A stretch of 64,000 bases of DNA, taken from the NCBI GenBank assembly GCA_022432975.1, contig CM039503.1:55947892-56011891 (forward strand), given 5' to 3'. Below the pieces are notes generated by a model. It did no database searches, had not been told where the DNA came from, and saw nothing but the letters and a program-made list of their open reading frames with translations. This DNA comes from Begonia masoniana. Taxonomy: Eukaryota > Streptophyta > Magnoliopsida > Cucurbitales > Begoniaceae. This document shows, piece after piece, positions 34,930 to 47,158 of this stretch; within the stretch, counting starts at the first letter, position 1, and each line of letters starts with the position of its first letter. A program made the position numbers and the translations under genes.

Positions 34930-36884
34930 ATGAGAAGAAGGGCCACGGATTTCCGGAGGCCGGCTAGGAGGAGATTTCCGAACGTATTCTGGTGGGTCGT
35001 TTGCGGCATTGCTTGTTTACTCCTCGTTTTCATTCTGATCACAGGAAGTCGGATTGAGTCTAGGCCGGCGATATCTAAGGTATGGATCTCTTTTTCTTGT
35101 ATTTTCCTGATTTTGATACGAAGCTGTTAGGGTGTTCAATTAGGGTTCTTCAAGGAAATTCAAGTGATTTGGGAATTCGAATTATTGCGAAATTGAGCTC
35201 TGAAAACTCATTTCTTCTGGTTGTTAATGTTTTTTTTATGTGAATCTGATGCAACGAACTGTAATTTGACTTACCCTTTTGCTCGATCCATGAACTAAGA
35301 TTTTCTACTTTGATTTGATCGAGGTCGAGGAATTATATTTCATTATTGATGATTGATGGTTTTGGAGTGGTTTGATTTAATCGTTTATTTCCGGCAAATC
35401 CGAAAAGTTTGTTCGTGAATCTTTGTGTTGCAGAGATCATACAAACATGACAGAATCATGGAAGGTCTGAACATCACCGAAGAAATGTTGAGCCTGAACT
35501 CCATCTCTCGACAGATAACCGAGCAGATTTCTCTCGCGAAAGCATTCGTCGTGATTGCAAAGGAAAGCAACAATCTTCAGTTCGCATGGGAGTTAAGTGC
35601 TCAAATTCGTAATTCTCAATCCTCCTCTCAAATGCTGCGACAAGGAGAGCACCTCTGACGGCGAGAGAGACGGAGGGTGCAATTCGGGATATGGCACTTC
35701 TGCTGTATCAAGCCCAGCAGCTCCATTACGATAGTGCCACCATGATTATGCGATTGAAAGCCAAATTTCAGGCCCTCGAAGAACAGATGAGTTCGGTTAG
35801 TGAGAAGAGTTCGAAATATGGACAAATAGCTGCCGAAGAAGTCCCGAAAAGTCTGTATTGTCTCGGAGTTCGTCTGACCGGCGAATGGTTCAGAAACCAG
35901 AATTTGCAGAAAAAACTCAAAGAAAGGAAGCAAATGGATGTAAAACTTAAAGACAACAATCTCTACCATTTCTGTGTCTTTTCGGACAACATCCTCGCCA
36001 CTTCAGTTGTTGTCAACTCGACTGCCATAAATTCGAAAAATCCCGATATGGTTGTTTTTCATCTCGTGACCGATGAAATTAATTATGCTGCCATGAAGGC
36101 CTGGTTTTCCCCCAACAGTTTCAGAGGGGTGACTGTGGAGGTTCTAAAATTTGAGGACTTTGCCTGGTTGAATGCTTCTTATGTTCCAGTGCTGAAGCAG
36201 CTGCAAGATTCTGAAACTCAGAGCTATTATTTCTCCGGCAGCAATGATGACGGTCGAACTCCGATCAAGTTTCGAAATCCAAAGTATTTATCAATGCTCA
36301 ACCATCTCAGATTTTATATCCCCGAAGTTTTTCCGGCTCTGAAAAAGTTAGTATTTCTCGACGATGATATTGTGGTGCAGAAAGATTTGTCTGGACTTTT
36401 CTCGGTCGATTTGAATGGTAATGTCAACGGAGCGGTCGAGACGTGTATGGAGACCTTTCATCGTTATCATAAATACTTGAACTATTCCCACCCGCTTATC
36501 AGAGCACATTTCGATCCAGATGCGTGTGGATGGGCATTTGGGATGAACGTTTTCGATTTAGTCCAGTGGAGGAAGAAGAACGTGACGGGAATTTACCATT
36601 ATTGGCAGGAAAAGAATGTCAACCGAACCCTCTGGAAGCTCGGTACCCTCCCACCTGGGCTATTGACATTTTACGGATTGACCGAGGCCTTGGATCCGTC
36701 TTGGCACGTATTGGGGCTAGGCTACACAAACGTCGATCCTCAGTTGATCGAGAAAGGTGCGGTTTTGCATTTCAACGGAAACTCGAAACCTTGGCTGAAA
36801 ATCGGCATCGAAAAGTTCAAACCCCTTTGGGAAAAATATGTTGATTATACCCATCCCCTGCTGCAGAGCTGCAATTTCCATTGA
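34930..36884 (+). CDS. GAUT10: Galacturonosyltransferase, GAUT10-like, with a one-base frameshift
   Basis: Golgi type II membrane glycosyltransferase of family GT8, involved in pectin synthesis (transfer of galacturonic acid from UDP-GalA). Exon 1 34930-35079 encodes a basic N-terminus and one membrane anchor (WWVVCGIACLLLVFILI); exon 2 runs 35434-36884. Signature pieces include PKSLYCLGVRLT, the DxD-type site VFLDDDIVVQKDL, CGWAFGMNVFDL and HFNGNSKPW. The sequence follows GAUT10 as I remember it nearly throughout. Oddity: after IRNSQ the frame is lost at about 35617-35620 and resumes one base off as ILLSNAATRRAPLT; one A appears to be missing from CAAATCC. With that base the protein is about 533 residues, normal for GAUT10. 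Start chosen at MRRRATD; the in-frame extension upstream has no ATG. Confidence 0.88.
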
Positions 36885-37526
36885 TATGATTTTCTAGTAA
36901 CTACTTGTAGTACAGATCGAGTCTTGTCTGTTTAGAAGTGCCGATATTTCGAGCCTCGTTTACTCGTAGTTTCGGTTCGAATTAGTTTGATTAATTCTCG
37001 AAAACGATAGACTTTGCTGATGAATTCTATCTGCTGTTTCAAAACACAGACTGACTTGTTTTTTAAGCTTTGAAATCAGTAGGAAGTGTCGTTTGATCTG
37101 ATGCAACCATTTGAAACCAGCTGAAACTTCAAGAACAAGATCATTAACAGATGCTTGCAAAATAAGAAGACTGGTGGATCGTTGTTTTCATAGTGCTAAT
37201 TAAGGGATTAAACCCATTTAATCACTTAATTAAGCAACCATTCAAGAATTACAAACTTCGAAAGTGGTCTGCTTAGAATTATTAAAAAACAAATCTTGCA
37301 TTTGACACGTGGCTGACACCCAGTAAACCTCTCCAACTATCGGAGGGGAAACTGCTTGATTTTGTTTCTGTTTTCATGCGGAAGAAATCTAGCCTTCTAC
37401 GCAGCAGAGTGCGGATGGAAGGGTTTTCAGTGCTTTTTTGAAATCTCCATGAAACACGTTCCAAGATCATCATCGCTCTCGCTCTCTGTACCTGTAACTG
37501 CGTGTTGTTGTGGAAGATCATAAACC
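36885..37526. other. Intergenic stretch between GAUT10 and QWRF genes
   Basis: GAUT10 3' untranslated region on the left and QWRF promoter/leader on the right. No gene, repeat or clear TATA box recognised. Confidence 0.4.
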
Positions 37527-39578
37527 ATGAAAAAGGAGAAGGAAGCCATGATTTCAGACGAGTTTGAGAAGCATGGAAGACCAAAAACGAGGGAAGTCAG
37601 CTCACGATATCTCACACCAGTCTCCACCCCTTCTTCTGTTGAGCCTGCAATCTTACTTTTCAATCCATCTTCATCGCCATCGCCATCGACAACTCAACGA
37701 AAATCTACGTTGGGTTCTTCTGAAACACGAAAACATCCAACCCAGGAAGCCGCTGCGCTCAACCATGGATTCCGGCCTTCGGCTATGACTTCATCTTCCA
37801 ACAAGAAATACGACGCCCTCGCTGTTCATCTCGGAATTGATCGTTCGAAAGACGTTCAGAAGCCTAGGCGGGCTAGTTCGAATGAGTTCATCAGGATTGA
37901 AGAGGAGAATGGAAGTTCTAAAGAAAATCACAGACCTATTGTTGGAAGATCCATGAGATATACATCAAAGTCGCATAATCTTGGAAAATCTACAACTTCT
38001 TCCTCTTCTAAACTACAATCGCTTGCTGTCAATGATAATGCCGAATCCGAAACTAATTGCAGTGACTGTCTCTCCCAGACGGACTTAGGCTCCCCATTTT
38101 CCGGGCAAATTTCGGCGGCGAGCATACGAAGAGCGGGTATAGAAGTTTCTTCCAAGTATATGAATGATAAAACAAAAAGAACGCAGAGAAGATCTTCGGA
38201 TCCATCCTTCCAAAGGCCGGCCTCATTTGAAAGCTCCACCAAGTTGAAAAATTCTACGATCAAAAGTGTGATCAAGAGGACTAATTCAATGTCTGGCTAT
38301 GGGAGTTCAACATCTCAGTGGGCGTTATCCCCCGGCCGATCCGACTTACCGCCAATGTCGGTGGAGAACATGGAAAAACCGATGTCGTTTTCGAGTTCGA
38401 AGCCTCTCGATGACAAGCCAAAGGCAAAGGGGATGGAAAAGTTGCTCAATTTCAAGAAAATCTCATCGTCTCCTACTGGTTCAACTGTTTCGGAATCATT
38501 TCATCAGTTTAGGCTGCTTCATAACAGAATGCTTCAATGGAGATTCGCAAATGCTAGAGCAGATTCTGCGAACAAAAAGATTTCTACTTCTGCAGAGGTA
38601 ATTACACCGCCATCAAAGATCAACTATCATCAGCATCTAAATTTTTTGTTAATTTTGCAGATAAATGCAGCTTCTGCATGGGAGGCTGTTTCAAACTTGC
38701 AACGATCTTTTCTTCTGAAAAAATTACAGATGGAGAAAGTAAAAATGGAGACGAAGATGATCTTGATCCTCCTTTCTCAAGTAAACATCATACAAAGATT
38801 ATTCAGATTATTGTTCCTGAGAGTTTAATTACATAATTTTCTTCAGTTGAAGCCATTGGAGAGTTGGGGAGAGATGGAAAGACAGCATTTGACTGCACTG
38901 AGTATGACGAAGCAATGTTTACATTCTGTCGTCTGCAGAATCCCTCTCGTGGACGGAGCTCAGGTAATTAATATGAAAAATGATGACTTGTTCTTCAAGG
39001 GGTCTTGGTAATGATGATCGTCGAATCGAGCTTGCAGATGGAAACACAATCGACGGCCATGGAGCTCCGGCGATCTTCTGATCTCTCTGGGTTGATCAAG
39101 TTGATGATGAATCTACTTTCCCCATCAGTAAGCTCCGATCACAACGACCCTTTCTGTCTTAATACTGAATTGACTTGAGCTAAAAGTGCTCTTATTTACC
39201 GATCAGGCTCAGAAGACAGCAGCTTTACTATCGGAATTGACAAAAGTCATCGGAGAAGAAAAACTGGTATTGGAAGAATGCTTTAATCTTTGTCGGATCA
39301 TCTCTACAGTTCAGGTGGGCCGGATCATATTTTATATTTAATATTAATTTTTTTTAAATTTTTCTATATATAGTTAATTAAGTCGTGAAATTCAATTGTA
39401 CTTTAATTTTACAAATTTTCTTTTTATGTTAGTGTTCGATTTTCAACCTGCAACGACACATCCGCTAAATTTTTTTTTTTCGGATTTTGTGGTGCAGATC
39501 CGGGAGATGAGTTTAAAGAGCGGGGTGATTCAGTTATTTCCGCAACTGCAATTCGAAGAACAGAAGAACATTGGATGA
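37527..39578 (+). CDS. QWRF motif (DUF566) microtubule-associated protein
   Basis: Plant QWRF proteins include AUGMIN subunit 8 and EDE1, which bind microtubules and help organise spindle, phragmoplast or cortical arrays. Six exons: 37527-38597, 38661-38780, 38847-38963, 39038-39127, 39207-39314, 39498-39578; 528 residues with all phases fitting. Residues 1-320 are basic, Ser/Pro-rich and low in structure (likely the microtubule-binding part). The name-giving motif is at 337-340 in LLHNRMLQWRFANARA. The C-terminal half is helical (LQRSFLLKKLQMEKVKM ... ESWGEMERQHLTALS ... KLVLEECFNLCRIISTVQIREMSL). It looks closest to the EDE1/QWRF5 side of the family, but I cannot assign a paralogue firmly. 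Intact. Confidence 0.85.
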
Positions 39579-39895
39579 GTTTTTTTTTTTTTTTTTAATT
39601 TAATTTATGATTTTCAAGTAGCAAGTGATGGAAAAATAGAACAATTTATGATATAAAAAAAAATTAATTTAACTATCAAATATTTTTTATTTGATTTTTA
39701 AAAATTATTTCATAATAAAATACTCTATTGAAAGCACTCACTCGAAATTAAGAGGTCCGAGACGAGATAAAGTCGTGCAAACTCATATCATAAGCGCGAC
39801 AACAATTCAAGTATTTAAAAGTTTATTAAGAAAATGACAACTGATTCATGATTTAAAAAAAAAAAAAAATTTATAAGACCAATTTTTTACGATTC
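39579..39895. other. QWRF 3' flank, AT-rich
   Basis: Homopolymer T and A runs near 39579-39596 and 39853-39869; otherwise low-complexity DNA up to the solo LTR. Nothing else seen. Confidence 0.4.
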
Positions 39896-42671
39896 TGTAA
39901 TACCCAGCTTGTACGGATTTCGGATATAATATGTTATATTATTATTTTATTATATAATGGCATTTTTGGTAAATATGTCAAATCAGGTCCGTTTTACAAA
40001 AAGAAAGCGTCATTACGATCCTAACGATTAATAGGAATTTTAAGGAAATTATGGGAATTTTCGGAGATTAAACACTATATTCCGAGTAAATACACTTCTC
40101 GTAATGTAAAAGACGTTCTCGTAAAAATAGTAAACGAGGTCCAAATTGCGAACGGACAGTTTTATTAAATCCCAAATAATAAGTTAGACATGTTGGTGAA
40201 ATAAGGAGATTTGATGAAACCGAATAGCTAGACGATTAACGAACCGAACGACGAAGCTTATATAAAAACAAAGAAAAGGGCATTTTGGTAAATTACCAAT
40301 TCAATATTATAAAACTAACATAAATCTATTTCTTTCTTCATTCGTCTCTGCCTTCTTCGATTTTCAGAGAGCATTTCCTTTTCCTCCTTCGCGACTTCTC
40401 CTCTGGCCGCGGCGATTCTCTTCCAATCCGACCTCTGTTCGTTCCGTTTCCTTCACGTTTCCTCCTCCAATCGACGTTCTAGGTATGGATCTATAGTTTT
40501 AGAACGTTTATTTCGAGCTTTTCGGAGTTATACGTTTAGGGTTTTCGTTAGGTTTTCGATTAAAAACGCGAATTAGGGTTCGTAATTAATAGGTTAGTCG
40601 TGATTAAGTATATATTGCACGTATTTGACGTTATTGGACGAAGTTAAATCAATTTGTGAAAGTGTTAAAAATTGAGAAATTTCAGGTTTTCGGAAAAAAC
40701 GCGTGAATCGAGAATTTGGGTGTCGAGCGTGTATTTGCTCGATGAAATAGCTCGATGAATGTGATTAAAGACTTTAGGAAATTCTTTAGTTAAGGTTTTG
40801 ACAATTTGGACGTTTATTAACCTAAACTCGTTTTAACGTCAAATCCTTGTAAATTGCTTAGGTGAACAGCGCTCGTGGACGAAGCTTGAGCTGCTTTGGA
40901 CACGAGGTAAGTTCTCGTGATTCTTCTCTGGCCGATTGGCCTACACCTTACGTCGAATGTCGTCTCGAGGAGTTTGGTGACGCACTAGTTTATATTGCTT
41001 TGGTTGGGTAGCTAGGTTTATTTGTTTTATAGATTAGGTTTTACAGTCTTTGATGGTATATATTATTGCTTGTTTATTGTATGATATTGAACTGTTCACG
41101 CATCACTTGTTTTAAAGAAAAGCATGAAAATGAACTTCCGCACAGAGTTTTAAAGATAACGTAAAGCATAGCACTAGCCGAAAGGCGTATTGAGCATAGC
41201 ATTGGCCGAAAGGCTTATTGGCCGAAAGGCGTATTGGTCACGCGAGGTGGGGCTCAGGCACGGCTGTACGTGTTGTAAGCGTGCACCCCCCGCTTCTAGC
41301 TAGAAAGAGTAGTCCGCCCGTTGGATGAGCACCCTCTGGTTAGAGGGATAGGATCTCGGTGACACCTATAGAGCTTATTGGGATTTCATCTCATAGTGTA
41401 TTGTATGGTGTAGGTGATTACGAGGATATAGGTGAGGATGAGATTCCTCCTCCGGAGGCTTGAGTCCAGTTGACGGAGGATGGCTGCATGGTGTGCTGGC
41501 GCAGTCGAGGCTCATTTGACCCGTGGGGAAGTATGTATAGATTTTGAGGGTTTTAAGTTATTTTGGATAGAATAGGAAAATTGTATAGAAATTATAGGAT
41601 GTTTGGTACTGGTAGTTGATAGGTTTTATGTTTAATGTTTCAAACGTTTTGGTTTAAACTGATAATTAAATGTCATTGAAATGTTTTGAATGGTTTTAGG
41701 AACGATACGGATATGCTCGGTTTTTAGAGCTATCCACGCAGTTGGATTTCGCAAAATCCGCTGTAAGTTGATCGAGTTTAAGTTACAAGTTGATTATTGA
41801 ATAAATGGTGGGAAGTGATAAGGTGTTTTGCTCTCTGGAATCGGATTCCAGAGAGCGTATCGAAGTGTTTGCTCTCTGGAATTCCAGAGAGCACTTGTAT
41901 TTTACAAAACAGGGATCAGGGATGAAGAGAAAGCAGAAGGAGTGGCGAATGGTCGCAGGAGGCGATCGCTGCACTGCAGTGTGCAACGATTGATCGCTGC
42001 ATGTAGCAGCGACTGGTCGCTGCCCATTTTTGTCACGGCCCGGACAGTTTTGCCCTCCCATTTTACTTAAAGTTTATTTAATAGTTTTATAGTTTTTAAA
42101 AGGTTTTATATTAATTGTTTTAAATGTTTTTAAAGATAGATTTCAATTCCGATTTCGATTCTGGTTTCGATTTCGGTTTAGGTTCCGCCTAGAGTTTAAT
42201 TAAAGATATTAGGTTAAAAAAAAATATATATGGTACGGATATTAGGTACAGTATTAGGGTCGCTACAGATTCTCTACTGAGTTAATTGCTCATCCTAAAA
42301 ACCTCTTATTTTCTCCAGTTATGATCGTGGAGACAGTTGGAGACGATGTTCGAGGAGTGATTATGTGTTTAGTTATTCTCTTTATCTTCTCGTGTGTTGT
42401 ACTTTATCCCGTGAGAAATTATTTAATTATTTTATTTTTCTTAATTTGTTATGTATAAATTATTGGATATTCGGTACTTTATTTTTTACATAATATTTCG
42501 GTAGATTATTTAAGTTTTGTACTATCTGGACTTCGATTCGTGGGTTAAGGCTCAGTTTAAATTCAATTATTCCGCTATAAATCTATCATTTAACAGGCCG
42601 GTCGGATCATCTCTGAGGTTTGGGTCTCTCGATCCGACATATTTGTCTAGACCGGCATCCTGGTCGTGACA
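39896..42671 (+). mobile_element. Solo LTR of a Ty3-gypsy (Tekay/Del-type) retrotransposon
   Basis: A 2.78-kb segment starts TGTAATACCC and ends GGTCGTGACA, the canonical ends of Tekay/Del chromovirus LTRs, which are often 2-3 kb long. No gag-pol lies on either side, so it appears to be a solo LTR left by recombination. Inside are a TATA-like TTATAAAAAC (about 40259-40268), a pyrimidine-rich stretch after it that could be the transcript start, three short direct repeats of GGCCGAAAGGC (41173-41240), and two nearby palindromes (41830-41856 and 41871-41892). The flanking five bases (GATTC, ATCAT) do not match, so the target duplication has mutated or an end is misplaced. Confidence 0.75.
41830..41892. 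repeat. Two adjacent palindromes inside the solo LTR
   Basis: 41830-41856 reads GCTCTCTGGAATC, GG..., then the complement, with near-perfect arms of 12-13 bases. 41871-41892 is a perfect 22-bp palindrome with centre GGAATTCC. They share the arm GCTCTCTGGAAT and are 14 bp apart. Confidence 0.9.
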
Positions 42672-42911
42672 ATCATATATAATAATATGTATATAAATAA
42701 ATAGTTATTAAAAATATTTCATGGTTTATAAATTGCAATTTTTAATAACTTTTTTATAGAGTAAAGATGAAAATGAAAGATAATTTAACTACCACAATTA
42801 CCCTTTTTGTCTAAACGTCGTCGTTGTCCCGCTTCTTTGGGCTCTCGTTTTCCGCGGTATCACCTTTTTCCCAGTTCTGCGAAAAAACTCATCGCAAAGA
42901 GGTTCTGAATC

Positions 42912-44641
42912 ATGGCTACTCTTGCGGCGGCTGTTGCTCGTCGAACTGCAGCTGTAGCTCGTTCATCGTCCCCGCAGGTATCGGCTCAGAAATTCAATCT
43001 AATTCAACGACGGGGCCTCGCCGGAGCTGCTGGTAACTTTCTTCTGACCAATCATATGACCTTTGTCTGGGCAGTACGGATCTCAATATATCACCTTGTG
43101 TGTTCGCATTTTCTTGTCATATATAATCTCAATCGTTGATCTCAGTTTTTCATTTTCGTTTTTAATTTTACTGAGAATTTATTCGTGGTAATTATTTTGC
43201 GGTTTGGAATGTGCTAATGAAAAAATGATATTATATGATTGGAATTTCGTTCAACTTTATTCGGTTGTTTGGGATTTTAAGTAGAAGGGCACTAATATAT
43301 GTCCTGATCGTTATACCTAGGACTTAGATGATTCGGGAAGGAGTTAGAGTTATATGTCATAGTTTGCTTCAGCAAGGAGGGATTGGCATCAATTGCGATT
43401 TCTATAATGAAAATTAAAATGCCAGTTGATAGAGTAACATGTAATCTCGCCCATAATCTGGTTAACTTAGAATTTGATGCTGCATGAAATTGATAAAAAA
43501 GCGTAAAAGATTTTTTCTTCCTCAGGAAATACTTGTACGAAAGGTTATACTGAAGTAGCTTATTCATGCCTGTCTACTGATTTTCAAAAAAAAAAAAAAA
43601 AAAAACTATACTTGTCTTTATGCTGTATATCTTTAATCTGAAAGATCTAAATGTGTATATTTGTGGATAGATGTTGGTTTGCTTGCAATTTTACAAAATT
43701 CAAGGTACAATACAAGCTGCGATGTTTTGTATTATGTTTTGCAGATCACCATGGACCACCCAAGATTAACTGTTGGCAAGATCCTATGAGTCCATCGCAA
43801 TGGAAGGAAGAACATGTAAGATATCTTGTTCGAACTTGAAATTATTACCTTTTAATGATTATAAACAAGAATCATGTTTTCGTAGGCATGATTTGGAAGC
43901 ACTATAGGAAAATGTTTCAAATTTGCATAGTAGCCTTGACTATTTTGATTAGGCTTGGAATTTTCTTTTTTGGTCTTTTGCTTCCATTAATTTGTATGGG
44001 ATTTTATATCTGTGGTACTTGTGATGTAAATCATTAGTTTGGTTCGATTTGCAATGCGTTTGAATATATTTTGGTAGACTTAAAATGTATGACAATTTCA
44101 ATGGAATTTATCAAATGTAGGCTCTTAAATGGTTTATTAGTGATATAATGATTTTAGTTGATTCTTTCCTTTCAAAGTTAATTGAGTCTGTCCCTTACCT
44201 AGACAACGCTATTCCTCACTTGATAGTATCTCATTGTTTTTTTGTAAATTCTATGCTTTAACAGTTTGTAATCGTCTCTCTAACTGGCTGGGGAATTTTT
44301 ATCTATGGGACATACAAGTTCTTCACCGGAGGCAAAGGCAAGAAGGAAGAGGTACTTCAAGTTATAATTTTAATTTTGTTAATTATGGCCTCGGACGCCT
44401 TTGTTGGAGGAAGAGGTTTACCGCTACCTCTTTTTTTCCTTATAAAAAAATATTGCAATAAAAAGTCTTCAGTTCATCATTATGTTGCATTTTTACAATT
44501 GGAGTGTGGTCGAATGAAATATATAATTGTCAGAGCTATAAGGCCATCATATAAATTATTCTTCTTCAGTGATTATGGTGATTAGTGATGCATATCTAAC
44601 TTCTTGTTTTCCTCCAGAATTTGGGGAAAGCTTCGCAGTAA
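42912..44641 (+). CDS. Small mitochondrial membrane protein, possibly complex I ESSS-type subunit
   Basis: Four exons, 42912-43032, 43745-43815, 44265-44351 and 44618-44641, give 100 residues. Residues 1-38 are Ala/Arg-rich without acids (MATLAAAVARRTAAVARSS), a mitochondrial presequence. The mature part has DHHGPPKINCWQDPMSPSQWKEEH and one membrane span from residue 65 (FVIVSLTGWGIFIYG), then a basic tail KGKKEENLGKASQ. Plant proteins of this type are, from memory, annotated as the ESSS/NDUFB11-like accessory subunit of NADH dehydrogenase; this is unverified. Frame and splice sites are clean. Confidence 0.65.
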
Positions 44642-45088
44642 GCATTAAGGATTTTGATTGTTCGGAGGTGCTCCTCAAAATAAAGCACTTGGGCTTCAAT
44701 TGCCACTTGCCAGAGTTTCATTTTCTTTGTTTGCGAATCATTTTGTTGGCTCGATTATAACCAAACCCTCAAGCTTTAACGTTTTATGTCCTTATCATGA
44801 AACATTGAAACTATTAGACCTTGCATTTCCTTATCTGATGCATTTATATCATGTCTAATAATAATGTCGAGATCTTGTGTCAAGCAAAAACTCTTTCAAA
44901 TGATTTGGAGAGAGCAAATTGATTTATCATTGAATCTATTAGACCTTGAGCATTTCCTTGATGGCTCCTTGTTTCTTATTTGTATGATGATAAGAACATC
45001 AGTAATTGAAGTTACATCATCTTTTAAGCTGTTAACAAGTATAATGTCTGTATATCAGATACAACTTGTTGATATGTTAAAGACATAA

Positions 45089-46247
45089 TTATTCTTCTGC
45101 TTCCTCCTTGTATTCTCCTCTGTCATCTTCCATTTCAGAAGCCGATTCTTCACTGAAATCTCCTGATGATATGTCTGCTTCTGTTTCTTGCGCGTTTAGA
45201 TTTGCAATATCCTCGAGCTCGTCGATATTATCTGCACTCTTATCACTGTCTTTTACTTTGATATTCCTGCTAATTGTGTTAATTTGTTGCATGCGATCTG
45301 CTTGTTCGTCTTCTTTTTGCTTGTCGGAGGATTTCTGACCGCCTTCCAGGTTTCCAGTATTCTGCACTTCAGAATGGTAATCATCCCTTCTACTTTTGCC
45401 TTCCATTTGCTTTTCGTTTGGAGATTCTTGTGTAGATATGCTTTTAGACAAATCTGGGTTGTAGAACTTTCTGGTTCGTATGCTTGTGGATCCATCATTA
45501 TTGTTTACTCTATTGCCTAACTTTCTCTTCTTGCTGACATATCTCCCTCTTTTCTCCCTTGCTCCACTTTTATATTCATGCTTCCCTGTCTGCAGCTCTG
45601 GTTGCCCATCTATGGTGATTTCATTTTCTTTTCTGTGAATTCCTCTGGCACTAGGATCCTCAACTTCAACCCTGCGAACCGAATCAATGGCTTGTTCGGT
45701 TCCATTCTCAACTCTTCTTGAAGTCTCTGCCGGTGTGGCTTCAGAGGATGCCCTTTCTCTTCCATGGTCACCCATTGAAGCATTCTCTGCAACTTTATTA
45801 AGGGTCAATCCAAGAACCCTGTCTTTCCCTCGTCTGAGCTCAATAACCGGAATTTCGGTGCGATTTCCATGTCGATTTTCTGCTTTATCAGATGGCAAAT
45901 TAGCTGCAGATTGAAGCCGATGCTTTAAATCCTCTATTTCATCTTCCTTTTCTTTCAGAGTATTCTTTAAAACTCGCAGTTGAGGATTATCTGGCTCCTC
46001 CTGCTTCACCTCAAGTGTAGCCTCCAGTGTTTTTTGCTCGTCTTTCAGTATTTCAATGGTGGACTCCATCTCTATCAGCCTTCTATTAAGCTCTATCTTT
46101 TGCGTTCTAAGCGCGTACAGCGTCACCTTCATCTCTTCCTTCGTTTTCTCCAGTTCTTTATTGCGATCTACTTGCTTCTGTAAAACGTTTGCAAGTGAGA
46201 AATTTCAAGTTTTGAAACAAACCCAGATAATTTTTTGAAGACCATAA

Positions 46248-46279
<32 letters not shown>

Positions 46280-46472
46280 ACCTGCAAGAGAAATTGGAGA
46301 GAGAGGAGGTCAGTGTCTTTTTCTTTGAGGAGGAGGTTGAAAATGCGTCTGTCTCTGAACTTGTTGAGGAGCAGAACTCCCAGCAATGCTACTGCAAATG
46401 CTACCAACACCATCATACCAAATGGTCGTTTTCTGCTTCCATTCCCCTTCCCATCAGACCCCCCAACAAAAC

Positions 46473-46476
<4 letters not shown>
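45089..46476 (-). CDS. Membrane-anchored coiled-coil protein of unknown function
   Basis: Two exons, 46476-46282 and 46177-45089, encode 427 residues. A short basic N-terminus (GNGSRKRPFG) precedes one hydrophobic segment at residues 21-37. Then comes a coiled coil (about residues 50-150: KEKDTDLLSLQFLLQKQVDRN..., LRTQKIELNRRLIEME, LKEKEDEIEDLKHRLQ). The remainder is a charged, low-complexity region with basic patches (KKRKLG) and a very acidic tail (SEMEDDRGEYKEEAEE). This suggests a single-pass protein with a long soluble, probably unstructured part. I do not recognise a functional family. A (CT)n run follows the intron donor, and another precedes the ATG. Confidence 0.75.
46249..46281. repeat. 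(GA)n microsatellite at the splice donor of the coiled-coil gene
   Basis: GA repeats on the plus strand; in the gene's direction this is a (CT)n run beginning two bases after the donor GT (CAG|GTTCTCTCTC). A second (CT)n tract lies at about 46477-46503, immediately upstream of the start codon. Confidence 0.9.
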
Positions 46477-46503
<27 letters not shown>

Positions 46504-46506
<3 letters not shown>

Positions 46507-47158
46507 CTTCAAACACAGATCCTCGTTCAGTAACTCACTGCCCCTTTTGAGTTAGAAGGACTCATGCATTGGAACAGCAGACTTTCTATGTTGCTTGTCA
46601 TGTAAATAGGGGCAGTCAACTACTCTCTCTCTCTCTCTGTCATGCAGTATGCGAGCGGAGATAACGATGACGATGAAACAAGGGGAGCTAGTGTCCAGTT
46701 TCCAAAATCATCGAATCCACCATTTTATGGACATATTAGCTTGAAACTTCAGAAATAAAATATATTAATAATTTGAGAAAACTTTCAAAACGAGAACAGT
46801 TCAAATCAAGACATCCCATGTGGTGGGCATGACTAGTAGTCTTCCCAATTTATAGATCTACACGCAATTCCATAAGCTAGCATATATTATGTTATGGTTC
46901 TTTAATCAGAAATTAGGAGATGGATTTGGGCTTCTGAAAATTTGATTGGGCTTTGATTATTTATTTTTCTATTCAAACCCTAAACTATAACCATTATCCA
47001 CTCGTCTGTTTCTTTAGCCATTCAGATCGTCAAGGCCGGTTGCCGATACAAAAAGGTAATTTTTTTTTTTTTACGTTTTAGCCTCTCAAATCTCTGAAAC
47101 CTATTGAGAGTACAGTAAAATACCCGATTTTAATTCTGGGTTTCCGTTATCTTCGATC
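46504..47158. other. Divergent intergenic region
   Basis: Shared promoter space between the coiled-coil gene (left) and LTO1 (right). It contains a (CT)n tract near 46622-46639 and a run of T near 47057-47070. No gene is recognised. Confidence 0.4.
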
